Assembly: GCF_937924975.1 (NCBI RefSeq)
Contig: NZ_CALEYG010000028.1
Coordinates: 62,001-126,000 of the forward strand
Reading direction: 5' to 3'
Source: an uncultured Stomatobaculum sp.
Lineage (GTDB): Bacteria > Bacillota > Clostridia > Lachnospirales > Lachnospiraceae
DNA length: 64,000 nt
In this document: piece after piece, positions 27,327 to 36,577 of the stretch
Position numbering within the stretch: position 1 is the stretch's first letter
Layout: every line of letters starts with the position of its first letter
Translations under genes and position numbers: made by a program
Notes under the pieces: generated by a model
What the model was told of the DNA's origin: nothing
Database searches by the model: none
Seen by the model: only the letters and a program-made list of their open reading frames with translations

Positions 27327-28268
27327 ATGAAAGAGATTCCAGGCATCATACGCCCGGAATTACAACAGTTACCACAGGTCAAAGATCGAATGACCTTTCT
27401 GTATCTGGAACGCTGCAAGCTGAATCGACGTGACAGTGCGATTGAAGTGATGGATGATGACGGTACGGTAGATATTCCGGCGGCAGCCATCTCGGTACTG
27501 ATGTTGGGACCGGGCAGTAGCATTACCCACCGTGCGATGGAGCTGATCGGAGATGCAGGTGTTACTGTCATTTGGGTTGGAGAGCACGGCGTTCGCTATT
27601 ATGCGAGCGGACGCCCGCTCACTAAGCGTGCAGGCCTTCTGTTACAGCAAGCGAAATTGGTCAGCAACCAGCGCTTACATCTCGCAGTTGTCAGGAAAAT
27701 GTATGCGATGCGTTTTCCAGGAGAAGATGTAAGCAAATTGACCTTGCAACAACTTCGAGGAAGAGAAGGAAGTCGAGTACGGGAAATATACCGCAAGTGC
27801 TCGAAGGAGTACGGAATTCCTTGGAACGGAAGAGCATATCAAATGGGGGATTTTGAGGAGAGTAATGCGATTAACCAGGCACTCAGTGCGGGACATGCGT
27901 GCCTTTACGGTCTGGCACATGCAGTGATTGTTGCATTGGGCTGCTCTCCGGGACTTGGCTTTGTCCATGTGGGAGGCGACCTTTCGTTTGTATATGATTT
28001 CGCGGATCTCTATAAGGCGGAATTTACGATTCCGATTGCGTTTGAGGCCACCGCTGAAAATCCTCTGGATTTGCCTGCGTATGTAAGACGAAAGGTAAGA
28101 GATACGATGTCTCGCAATCATTTGTTAGAACGTATGGTGCGGGATTTACACTATTTACTATCAGAAAGCGAAGAGGATGTCGCAGAAGACGAGGTTATCT
28201 ATCTCTGGGATAATCGTGAGGGAAGGGTTCGCCATGGTATCTCGTATAGCGTGGAGGAGCAGGCATGA
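27327..28268 (+). CDS. cas1: integrase Cas1 (type I-E)
   Basis: A 313-aa protein. IPAAAISVLMLGPGSSITH and GVTVIWVGEHGVRYYASGRP mark the N-terminal domain. The metal site residues lie in FEESNAINQALSAGH, GFVHVGGD and FVYDFADLYK. It forms the spacer integration complex with Cas2. The stop overlaps the cas2 start by 4 nt. Confidence 0.95.
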   Translation: MKEIPGIIRPELQQLPQVKDRMTFLYLERCKLNRRDSAIEVMDDDGTVDIPAAAISVLMLGPGSSITHRAMELIGDAGVTVIWVGEHGVRYYASGRPLTKRAGLLLQQAKLVSNQRLHLAVVRKMYAMRFPGEDVSKLTLQQLRGREGSRVREIYRKCSKEYGIPWNGRAYQMGDFEESNAINQALSAGHACLYGLAHAVIVALGCSPGLGFVHVGGDLSFVYDFADLYKAEFTIPIAFEATAENPLDLPAYVRRKVRDTMSRNHLLERMVRDLHYLLSESEEDVAEDEVIYLWDNREGRVRHGISYSVEEQA

Positions 28269-29164
28269 TAGTGATTACCTTGACGGATTGTCCGCCCAAG
28301 GTGCGAGGAGATTTGTCTAAATGGCTGCTTGAAATTTCGACAGGCGTTTATGTTGGGAATCTCAGTGCACGCGTTCGCGATGAACTTTGGGGACGCATTT
28401 GTGAGCACGTCAAAGATGGCAGAGCGACCATGGTTTACAGCAGCAACGGAGAGCAGAAACTAGACTTTGCAATTCATAATACCAGTTGGCTGCCGGTAGA
28501 TTACGATGGCATCAAGCTGGTGAGAAAGCCCGGGATAAAAAAACGAGAAGAGAATTCCGAACAAGTTGAGACAGAGAAGGCCGCGATGAGCCGTGCGGAG
28601 AAGTTCTATCAGGTGCAGCAGATTCAGAAGCATCAGGCACACAAACGAAGTACAGCAGAATATGTGGTGCTCGATTTGGAGACGACCGGCCTTAATATAA
28701 CGCGCGACCAAATAATCGAAGTTGCGGCTATCCGAGTAGAGGAAGGGCGAGAAGTATCCTGTTACAGTAGCTTGATTTACTGCGATGCTGTACCGGAGAC
28801 AATTGTTGAATTGACCGGAATTACATCGGATAAGCTTAAAAGCGAGGGAAAGCCGATTGAACAGGTGCTGAAAGAGCTGCTGGAGTTCATCGGAGATACT
28901 CGAATTGTGAGTCACAATGCGAGTTTTGATTGGCGTTTCCTGCAGCAGGCCTGCAAGCAAAACAATATCTTGCCGGGACATCCTCACATTACTGATACAC
29001 TGAATCTTGCACGGCAAAAGATAGAGGAGGTGGAAGATTACAAACTCTTGACCTTATCAAAGTATTTTCATTTTGCTATACTGGAGCCGCACAGGGCGCT
29101 CGCTGACTGCCGCTTGACGCATCAGCTTTACGAGAAGTTAAAGAGGATTGAGGCTGAGGACTAG
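28265..29164 (+). CDS. cas2: Cas2 fused to a DnaQ-like DEDDh exonuclease
   Basis: A 299-aa fusion. Residues 1-95 are Cas2 of the I-E type (VITLTDCPPKVRGDLSKWLL, GVYVGNLSARVRDELW, TSWLPVDYDGIKL). After a charged linker, residues about 129-299 form an exonuclease: VVLDLETTGLN (motif I), VSHNASFDWRFL (motif II) and PHRALADCRLTHQ (motif III with His/Asp). Such fusions are known in several type I-E systems, where the exonuclease trims prespacers. The first CRISPR repeat starts 32 nt after the stop. Confidence 0.93.
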   Translation: MIVITLTDCPPKVRGDLSKWLLEISTGVYVGNLSARVRDELWGRICEHVKDGRATMVYSSNGEQKLDFAIHNTSWLPVDYDGIKLVRKPGIKKREENSEQVETEKAAMSRAEKFYQVQQIQKHQAHKRSTAEYVVLDLETTGLNITRDQIIEVAAIRVEEGREVSCYSSLIYCDAVPETIVELTGITSDKLKSEGKPIEQVLKELLEFIGDTRIVSHNASFDWRFLQQACKQNNILPGHPHITDTLNLARQKIEEVEDYKLLTLSKYFHFAILEPHRALADCRLTHQLYEKLKRIEAED

Positions 29165-29196
29165 GATCAACCACGGAAATACGCCATTTCCGAAGT
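29165..29196 (+). promoter_or_regulatory. very short CRISPR leader
   Basis: Only 32 nt separate cas2 from repeat 1. It contains GGAAAT-ACGCC-ATTTCC, a 6-bp inverted repeat ending 5 nt before the repeat. The functional leader must extend into the 3' end of cas2, where TTGACG (about 29113) lies 18 nt ahead of TTAAAG; this could be an array promoter. Alternatively the array is transcribed with the cas operon. Confidence 0.5.
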
Positions 29197-32100
29197 GTTT
29201 TCCCCGCATGCGCGGGGGTGATCCGGAAGCCGGGTAATATTGTCGTTTCGTGTTCTGGTTTTCCCCGCATGCGCGGGGGTGATCCGATGTGCGCGCGGAT
29301 GTGGAGCTGCTGCACAAGGTTTTCCCCGCATGCGCGGGGGTGATCCGCTCTTTTTGCGTCTTGCCGCTCTCTTCTAGCAGTTTTCCCCGCATGCGCGGGG
29401 GTGATCCGGTGAAGCCCGTCATCCTCTGCGTCGTCGTCCTGTTTTCCCCGCATGCGCGGGGGTGATCCGACGCTGCCAACTACGGCGAACAGCGTGAGGC
29501 AGTTTTCCCCGCATGCGCGGGGGTGATCCGGCTTCCCGCCGGTGCCCGGGCAGGTCATCGACGTTTTCCCCGCATGCGCGGGGGTGATCCGCCCGTGAGA
29601 GATCCGGAGGACAGCGCGCTCGCGTTTTCCCCGCATGCGCGGGGGTGATCCGAAAAGAGGAAGAAGCGGGGGATGAGAAAGACGGTTTTCCCCGCATGCG
29701 CGGGGGTGATCCGGGCGATCGAGGCAGGGCAGTTAAGCCACCGCTGTTTTCCCCGCATGCGCGGGGGTGATCCGACGAAGTACATGTAATCGACACGATG
29801 TCAATCGTTTTCCCCGCATGCGCGGGGGTGATCCGCGTTTTGAGCAGCTGCGTCATCGCTTGTACTAGTTTTCCCCGCATGCGCGGGGGTGATCCGCGCG
29901 TCTACTACGACGAGACAGCACAGGAGCTGTTTTCCCCGCATGCGCGGGGGTGATCCGCGCATCCCGTTCCTTGGCCAGATAGCCTGCGGGTTTTCCCCGC
30001 ATGCGCGGGGGTGATCCGCTCGACATTTCGGTCAGCGACGCGATTTACAGGTTTTCCCCGCATGCGCGGGGGTGATCCGAGATGTGGAAAAAGAGACTGT
30101 CGAAGCAGATAGTTTTCCCCGCATGCGCGGGGGTGATCCGCGGTGTAGTCCCCGCACAAGAGCTTCTGTCCAGTTTTCCCCGCATGCGCGGGGGTGATCC
30201 GTCTCAAAAATTCTTGCTTTGACCTATGACGGGGTTTTCCCCGCATGCGCGGGGGTGATCCGGCGCAAGCGCCACGCTCGGCGTTAGTGCCCAGGTTTTC
30301 CCCGCATGCGCGGGGGTGATCCGAGTCCTTGCTGTGCCTCTGCTTGGCGGCCAACGTTTTCCCCGCATGCGCGGGGGTGATCCGGTCGCCTCATCGTCTA
30401 TCTCTACCGCGTAGATGTTTTCCCCGCATGCGCGGGGGTGATCCGCACTCGGACGCAGATGTCGACTCTCCCGCGGTGTTTTCCCCGCATGCGCGGGGGT
30501 GATCCGACCGTACGCAACGCCTCCGGCCTGCTCACCGCGTTTTCCCCGCATGCGCGGGGGTGATCCGGACACGGACAAAGTATCAGTGGCAACGCTTTTG
30601 TTTTCCCCGCATGCGCGGGGGTGATCCGGACGCGACCACGCAGCGAGTAGATCCGGTAGAGTTTTCCCCGCATGCGCGGGGGTGATCCGGCTGCCGCGAT
30701 TTGCAGGGCGCTGTACTTTTTGTTTTCCCCGCATGCGCGGGGGTGATCCGCCTTCGGGCCCTTGGCGTAGATGTCCGGACAAGTTTTCCCCGCATGCGCG
30801 GGGGTGATCCGGCGGCAGGATATGACGAAGCGATGCTTTACGAGTTTTCCCCGCATGCGCGGGGGTGATCCCGCATCCCCCGCCATGGTGCCGAGTTTGG
30901 ACACGTTTTCCCCGCATGCGCGGGGGTGATCCTAAGCGGCTCTCTCGATGCGCTATCAGCGTAGCGTTTTCCCCGCATGCGCGGGGGTGATCCTGAGGTG
31001 GTGGATAATTACCGGCTTTTCCTGTCGTTTTCCCCGCATGCGCGGGGGTGATCCTTTGCATCGGCGATACCGTGCAATCGAAATACGGTTTTCCCCGCAT
31101 GCGCGGGGGTGATCCTTCCTGTGTGCTATAGTCTCGCGTTCCCTTAGTGTTTTCCCCGCATGCGCGGGGGTGATCCTCGGTGAACAGTTGGAAAAGGTCG
31201 GCTTTTACAGTTTTCCCCGCATGCGCGGGGGTGATCCCGCTGAACTTGCAAATCTTGACAAAAGTTATAAGTTTTCCCCGCATGCGCGGGGGTGATCCTT
31301 ATACTACTTTAATAACAAAAGTAAAGAACAAGTTTTCCCCGCATGCGCGGGGGTGATCCTCAGACAATGGCAACGCAATTAACTTCAACGAAGTTTTCCC
31401 CGCATGCGCGGGGGTGATCCTGCCGTATCCGTAATAATACGCTGTCCATCATCGTTTTCCCCGCATGCGCGGGGGTGATCCCTATAGAATCCGTATCCCC
31501 GTAAATGTATTCTTGTTTTCCCCGCATGCGCGGGGGTGATCCTTAAATCCCTTGTAATTATCTTCCCAAATCGTGGTTTTCCCCGCATGCGCGGGGGTGA
31601 TCCTGGGCAATGATTGCAGCGGCGGCGGGTCCGGCTGTTTTCCCCGCATGCGCGGGGGTGATCCTGCAGAGGAGATAAATTGTGAAATCCTACCAGGGTT
31701 TTCCCCGCATGCGCGGGGGTGATCCTCAGAAGAAATGTTTTGTGTGCGACGATGTGTTGTTTTCCCCGCATGCGCGGGGGTGATCCTTACAGAGGTTGAA
31801 GAAGACTTTGATGATGAGTGTTTTCCCCGCATGCGCGGGGGTGATCCTTGATAGTTTACAGAACTTACGGAATCAATATTGTTTTCCCCGCATGCGCGGG
31901 GGTGATCCTGGGAAAGTGTATGCAAATACGGTCGCGCTGGAGTTTTCCCCGCATGCGCGGGGGTGATCCTCCTTTGCAGACCGATATTAGTATCCTTACG
32001 GCGTTTTCCCCGCATGCGCGGGGGTGATCCTGCGATTGATGGTAGGGCTGATGATAATATTGAGTTTTCCCCGCATGCGCGGGGGTGATCCTATCTTGAC

Positions 32101-34041
32101 ATAGCAAACCAATGTAAACAAGAAGTTTTCCCCGCATGCGCGGGGGTGATCCTTGGTTCGCGATTGAAGGTTCTACGATAGAAGAGTTTTCCCCGCATGC
32201 GCGGGGGTGATCCTCCTGAACCGTGCCAACAATATCACTTACGATTGTTTTCCCCGCATGCGCGGGGGTGATCCCAACCGCTTTCATAGCCCCCATTTTC
32301 TCATTCAGTTTTCCCCGCATGCGCGGGGGTGATCCTGTCGATTGCTTGCTCATCCGATACCCCTGTCAGTTTTCCCCGCATGCGCGGGGGTGATCCTCAG
32401 TTTTCCGGCTATCACCTCCATTGTAGAAAGTTTTCCCCGCATGCGCGGGGGTGATCCTTCGCGCCTCCTTTGCGCTTGTCTTAGGCACTTGTTTTCCCCG
32501 CATGCGCGGGGGTGATCCTTGCCCGAAGGGTGACGACACGACCGTTATTGAGTTTTCCCCGCATGCGCGGGGGTGATCCTACTTCGCGGGCTTACATTCG
32601 CATTCTTTCCAAGTTTTCCCCGCATGCGCGGGGGTGATCCTATTTTGTCTGTTCCCAATTTTATAAAGCCGCGGTTTTCCCCGCATGCGCGGGGGTGATC
32701 CTTCGCGCCTCCTTTGCGCTATGTGTTAAGCACTGTTTTCCCCGCATGCGCGGGGGTGATCCCTGGCTAAGTTTAAAGAGCGCGCCATTCGTGATGTTTT
32801 CCCCGCATGCGCGGGGGTGATCCTATTTCCATATTGTTGTTCAAAACTTGTTCTAAGTTTTCCCCGCATGCGCGGGGGTGATCCTAGTCGAAATTGCAAT
32901 TGATAGTCGCATTCGTTGTTTTCCCCGCATGCGCGGGGGTGATCCTTTAAGAAAGGAAAAAGATCAGCTACATGAATAGTTTTCCCCGCATGCGCGGGGG
33001 TGATCCTTCCTGCTCTACCATGCATACGCTACACAAGAAGTTTTCCCCGCATGCGCGGGGGTGATCCTCTCCTTCATGAGCTGCCGATAAAGCTTTTTGA
33101 GTTTTCCCCGCATGCGCGGGGGTGATCCTCCCGCCGTTGTCCGACATAGTGCCCGTGCCCGGTTTTCCCCGCATGCGCGGGGGTGATCCCATTCTCTCGA
33201 TGCGCGTTGCCTCCGTACAAATGTTTTCCCCGCATGCGCGGGGGTGATCCTTGCAGCCCCTTCCCGATGCAGCATCTTCCGTGGTTTTCCCCGCATGCGC
33301 GGGGGTGATCCTGAGAACAGGGCAGGGAGCCTTAGGATCGGACGGTTTTCCCCGCATGCGCGGGGGTGATCCTCGCGCAGCTGGTGTCCGACTGGCTCGG
33401 CGAGGGTTTTCCCCGCATGCGCGGGGGTGATCCTGGCACGTGGGGCGAGGTGTGGGTCAACGACCTGTTTTCCCCGCATGCGCGGGGGTGATCCTGTGGC
33501 GCGCAAAGAAACCCGTTGCACAGGATAGTTTTCCCCGCATGCGCGGGGGTGATCCTGTTTAGCAGCATTTGAAAAACCCCAATGGTTGGTTTTCCCCGCA
33601 TGCGCGGGGGTGATCCGAACTACACAAAGTTCGGTGCGTGGTACGGGCTGTTTTCCCCGCACGCGCGGGGGTGATCCTAGTCGCCAATCGCCCGTCGCCC
33701 TGGTACTCCAGTTTTCCCCGCACGCGCGGGGGTGATCCTGTTATGATTTTGCTGCTAAGAACGATTTCTCTGTTTTCCCCGCACACGCGGGGGTGATCCG
33801 CAAGAGTAAGAATACTACGGTTTGGCGATGAAGTTTTCCCCGCACACGCGGGGGTGATCCTTTGACGCCCATCTCGTCGCGCATCCGCTTCGTGTTTTCT
33901 CCGCACACGCGGGGGTGATCCCAACTTGGATTTAAGGATTCTATTCCTGAAACCGTTTTCCCCGCATACGCGGGGGTGATTCCGCCGTTTTGAGTCGCGA
34001 GAAGCCCCGCAAAGGTTTTTTCCGCACACGGGGGGATCGAT
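29197..34041 (+). CRISPR. type I-E CRISPR array, about 80 repeats
   Basis: Repeats of 28 nt (opening GTTTTCCCCGC, core ATGC, closing GCGGGGGTGATCC) recur every 61 nt, leaving 33-nt spacers. I counted 80 repeat starts from 29197 to 34015. Repeats 1-73 are essentially identical. Then the core changes to ACGC (74, 75), ACAC (76-78) and ATAC (79), and the last repeat is eroded, so the old end is at 34 kb and the leader is at the cas2 side. The sequence resembles the I-E repeat of Streptococcus thermophilus CRISPR4 (from memory). Spacers 1-27 all start with G; spacers 28-72 start with T (39) or C (6). Confidence 0.98.
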
Positions 34042-34042
34042 T

Positions 34043-34291
34043 ATGTGCACATGCTCGGGCGGGCGATTGCGTTTCAGAGCGATGCAAGTCGATCAGATTA
34101 TTCTAATTTCAGGTGACAGCGACTTTGTTCCCGCCGCTAAGCTTGCACGCAGAGAGGGGATTGATTTCATCCTCGACCCTTTGTGGGCAAGTATAAAGCC
34201 AAATTTACACGAGCATATAGACGGACTACGTTCCAACCGGAAAAAACTACCGGCAGTATCCTCGCAGACCGAAGAGGCTCAAGAGCACTAA
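34043..34291 (+). pseudogene. C-terminal fragment of a NYN/LabA-like (PIN-fold) protein
   Basis: An 82-codon frame whose last 65 residues match the end of NYN-domain nucleases: VDQIILISGDSDFVPAAKLA, ARREGIDFILDP, then LHEHIDGLRS. The GDSDF motif carries metal-binding Asp residues. The N-terminal half, including the first catalytic Asp, is missing, and the CRISPR array begins at the break. It is most likely a gene cut by array growth or rearrangement. Confidence 0.7.
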
Positions 34292-34302
34292 AGGAGAATC
34301 AT

Positions 34303-34617
34303 ATGTCTAGATACGCATATCCCGCGATTTTTGAACCGGAAGCAGAGGGTGGATATTCCGTTCATTTTCCCGACTTACAAGGATGTTATACCTGTGGCGA
34401 TACACTGGCGGATGCGATTTATATGGCGGAGGATGTGTTAGCGTTCACTCTCTTTGGCTTTGATCGAGAGAATACTACGCCGCCCGCTCCGTCCGAACAT
34501 CTGACCGCTCCTGCCGGTTCTTTTGTTAACTGGATTCTCGGGAATACCATATGGTACAGAAAAAGGGAGGAATGCCGGAAAAGGAAGGAGGCAAAGGAAA
34601 ATGCGCAAAAGTCCTGA
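34303..34617 (+). CDS. HicB-like antitoxin-type protein 1
   Basis: A 104-aa protein with the HicB fold: YAYPAIFEPEAEGGYSVHFP, DLQGCYTCGDTLADAI and AEDVLAFTL. The start at 34303 follows AAGGAGAATCAT. The C-terminus ends in a basic helix, without the ribbon-helix-helix of full HicB. HicB normally neutralises the RNase HicA, but no hicA is present nearby. It overlaps the second hicB-like gene by 17 nt. Confidence 0.8.
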   Translation: MSRYAYPAIFEPEAEGGYSVHFPDLQGCYTCGDTLADAIYMAEDVLAFTLFGFDRENTTPPAPSEHLTAPAGSFVNWILGNTIWYRKREECRKRKEAKENAQKS

Positions 34618-35011
34618 CAGATACTTTTTCCCCGCAGTTTTCACCTATGAGAACGATCGGGAAATCGCTGTAGAGTTTCCGAATCTGGATGTGGCCACTT
34701 GTGGCAAGGATGACGCCGACGCGCTGCTCTCTGCCCGTGAGCTGCTCGGAATCACTCTGTTTGGTCTTGAGGAGGACGGAGAGGACATTCCGACACCCGC
34801 CAAGCTCTCAGCTCTTTCCCTTGCGCCAAACCAGCGCGCAGCACTGATTGATGTCTATATGCCGGCTGTCCGCCTGGCAGGCATTAACAGGGCTGTTACG
34901 CGCACAGTAACCCTTCCCGCGTGGCTCAATGCCGCTGCGCTTGCGCAAGGCTTTGATTTTTCTGAGGTGCTTCAGGAGGCGTTGAAGGAGCGGCTCGGAA
35001 TAGAGGCATAA
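34601..35011 (+). CDS. HicB-like antitoxin-type protein 2
   Basis: A 136-aa protein with a partial HicB domain (FPAVFTYENDREIAVEFP, CGKDDADALLSARELL) and a C-terminal DNA-binding part (RTVTLPAWLNAAALAQGFDF, then SEVLQEALKERL) as in HicB regulators. The start at 34601 follows AAGGAGGCAAAGG. Two tandem HicB-like genes and no toxin suggest an orphan regulator or anti-toxin pair, or loss of hicA. Confidence 0.8.
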   Translation: MRKSPDRYFFPAVFTYENDREIAVEFPNLDVATCGKDDADALLSARELLGITLFGLEEDGEDIPTPAKLSALSLAPNQRAALIDVYMPAVRLAGINRAVTRTVTLPAWLNAAALAQGFDFSEVLQEALKERLGIEA

Positions 35012-35013
35012 AA

Positions 35014-35034
35014 AAGAGCCCCCGAAGGGCTCTT
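35014..35034. terminator. hairpin terminator, T-tract on the minus strand
   Basis: AAGAGCCC pairs with GGGCTCTT around CCGAA. The T-rich side (TTTTTTA) is on the minus strand, so it best terminates the decayed minus-strand gene; it may also serve the hicB genes. Confidence 0.65.
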
Positions 35035-35064
35035 ACAAAGATTCTTCTACGAAGTGAACGACAT

Positions 35065-35517
35065 CTAATTTCTGTTTTTGGATTTCCGAAAGCTTTTCCG
35101 TTTTTTTGCAGCGTCATCCGGCAATATCTCGTTCTGTTCAGGGTGAACTCTACAGCTTTCAAGACTTCAGGAAAGCGACTCAGCTTTGCGTTGTATAGCT
35201 TGTGTTCATAGGTTTTCTCGCCAGTCGGAGATTGTTTTGTAAATACTCTTTCTGTAACCCGCTTCACTTTGATCGGATTTTTCGGAACACCCAGCTGCTC
35301 GGAAAGCAGCTTTCGTACGTGCCCGGTGTCATCGTTTTGGGCAGTGCGGTATCTGAAAAAGAACCGGCATTTCCTTTCCCATCGTAATAGAGCAGATACT
35401 TGGACGGAACCGCTGTAAAGGTGTCTTTCAACGCCACAAGAGAGTGCCGGTGCTCGGTGCGAGCAAGAGGTTCAATACGTGCAAACAGGCGTTTATGTCC
35501 GTGTTTGAATTTTTGAC
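35065..35517 (-). pseudogene. frameshifted, unidentified minus-strand gene
   Basis: A coherent protein can be followed on the minus strand across three frames. FARIEPLARTEHRHSLVALK, VPSKYLLYYDGKGNAG and LPKTMTPGTY come first. After a shift near 35315: VRKLLSEQLGVPKNPIKVKR, TKQSPTGEKTYEHKLYNAKL, FPEVLKAVEFTLN. After a shift near 35130: EQNEILPDDAAKKRKS and a basic end at TAG 35065. I do not recognise the family. The basic tail suggests nucleic acid binding. Confidence 0.5.
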
Positions 35518-35797
35518 TTTACACGTATTTGTATCTACCGTATAGCATAATCATTCCCCTTATCGCCAGACAAAAATTTTGTACTGTGCCCCGGAGAGCA
35601 TGAATATAGTAGGATATGTCACGGGAAGTGTGGTGATTACAAACTGTCACACGCAAAGCATAAAACCACGTATATGCGCTGTTTTTTGGTGTTTTGACAT
35701 GGGGGGCTCCCGTCACCCCATGCTTTGATTGCGCGCCTGTTACCCGAGAGACTTTTTGCTTTGTTTGGATATGGAGAAAACAGAAGTGCTGATTGTG
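35518..35797 (+). other. gene-free region with one copy of a duplicated segment
   Basis: No gene seen. Its second half (35705-35797) matches 37849-37935; the 30 nt at 35707-35736 are identical to 37851-37880. The shared segment begins in the tRNA-like 3' end (complete only at the second location) and leads into the promoter module. Confidence 0.6.
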
Positions 35798-35829
35798 TAT
35801 CAAATTTCGGACAAGTAATGTGGTAAACT
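35798..35829 (+). promoter_or_regulatory. operator/extended -10 promoter module, copy 3
   Basis: TATCAAATTTCGGACAAG then TGGTAAACT (35821-35829); GGACA lies 12 nt before TGG as in other copies. A degenerate CRISPR repeat starts 23 nt after the -10, and the 75-aa gene at 35933 follows. Confidence 0.6.
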
Positions 35830-35852
35830 GAATGTATTGAAAAAGTTGTGGC

Positions 35853-35880
35853 GTTTCCCTGCACACTCGGAGGTAATCCT
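35853..35880 (+). repeat. degenerate solitary CRISPR repeat
   Basis: GTTTCCCTGCACACTCGG followed by AGGTAATCCT: 28 nt, same orientation as the array, with several substitutions that weaken the hairpin. It ends 52 nt before the next start codon. Confidence 0.65.
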
Positions 35881-35932
35881 TTTAAGGAATCAATAGAGAA
35901 TAAGTTTATAGAGTTAAAGGAGCGCGGAGAAT

Positions 35933-36160
35933 ATGAGAGAACTGACAAACGATGAATGGGAGTACATAGTGTCAAGAGTTCTGCAAAACGCCAAAGACGC
36001 GGCCGAAGAGGCAAGACAACTTCCCTATAGGGAATACAAGGCAGGGAGAGCGCTCGCATATTATGAGACGTTGGACACAATAAAAAATGAGCTTTTGGCT
36101 CGCGATGCGGATGTGAAGAGATTCGGATTTGATATCAGTCTGGAAGAATTGTTATCTTAG
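35933..36160 (+). CDS. small hypothetical protein
   Basis: A 75-aa acidic, helical protein (MRELTNDEWEYIVSRVLQNA, AYYETLDTIKNELLARDA). Similar short proteins accompany mobile elements in Clostridia, but no function is known to me. The start is behind AAGGAGCGCGGAGAAT. It is expressed from promoter module copy 3, with a CRISPR repeat in its leader. Confidence 0.6.
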   Translation: MRELTNDEWEYIVSRVLQNAKDAAEEARQLPYREYKAGRALAYYETLDTIKNELLARDADVKRFGFDISLEELLS

Positions 36161-36231
36161 CACGGAGAAACTCGTAATGGTTAACCTGTGGGCAACTTAC
36201 TAGCTCCTACGCAGCTTGGAGAAGTCCATGG

Positions 36232-36260
36232 AGTTTCCCCACATGCGCGGGGGTGATCCT
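36232..36260 (+). repeat. solitary CRISPR repeat
   Basis: Nearly intact repeat (AGTTTCCCCACATGCGCGGG then GGTGATCCT), one change in the stem and one in the 5' end. It keeps the ATGC core of the main array, and lies 66 nt upstream of a ribbon-helix-helix gene. Confidence 0.8.
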
Positions 36261-36326
36261 ATGCTGTGGATATAACTGTGGCAGTGTGTGCTACTATATA
36301 TGAGGAGAGGAGATAGGAGGGACGAC

Positions 36327-36521
36327 ATGGACGATAGAGAGAGTCAGAGTAGGACGCAGGAGATCAACGCCTACAAAAAACGCGCATACAAGCGCGTACC
36401 GCTAGAGCTAAAAAGGGCGGACTATGAGCGCCTACGCGCCGCCGCTGACGCGGCGGGCGAGACGATGAGTGGATTTATAAAGCGTGTGCTTGCGGAGCAT
36501 ATAGGTGATACGGAGGGTTAG
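36327..36521 (+). CDS. ribbon-helix-helix (Arc-like) small DNA-binding protein 1
   Basis: A 64-aa basic protein. KRVPLELKRADYERLRAAAD then AGETMSGFIKRVLAEHIG has the strand-helix-helix pattern of Arc/CopG-type proteins, as found in antitoxins and plasmid or phage regulators. The start at 36327 follows AGGAGGGACGAC. It lies between solitary CRISPR repeats on both sides. No toxin-like partner is adjacent. Confidence 0.7.
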   Translation: MDDRESQSRTQEINAYKKRAYKRVPLELKRADYERLRAAADAAGETMSGFIKRVLAEHIGDTEG

Positions 36522-36577
36522 GCTAGACCAGCGGGAAAGTAAGAAGAGCAAAAAAGGGGATATCAACAAAAGGGCGG

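Larger units (their letters stand above)
35705..35880 (+). repeat. duplicated segment, copy A (tRNA-end remnant, promoter module, CRISPR repeat)
   Basis: Corresponds to copy B at 37849-38021. Both contain CCCGTCACCCCATGC, about 60 nt of related T-rich sequence, the operator/promoter module, 23 nt, then a degenerate CRISPR repeat. Identity is high at the start (30 of 30) and decays afterwards. Confidence 0.7.

Noticed and set aside
29076..33662. Long minus-strand reading frames with repeated RITPAHAGKT / GSPPRMRGK units
   Set aside because: They are translations of the CRISPR repeat and spacers. The 61-nt period steps through frames; there is no ribosome site and no protein family.
33955..34041. 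Leader placed at the right end of the array
   Set aside because: Repeats there are variant and eroded, typical of the oldest end, while those next to cas2 are uniform; repeat orientation also fits transcription from the cas2 side.
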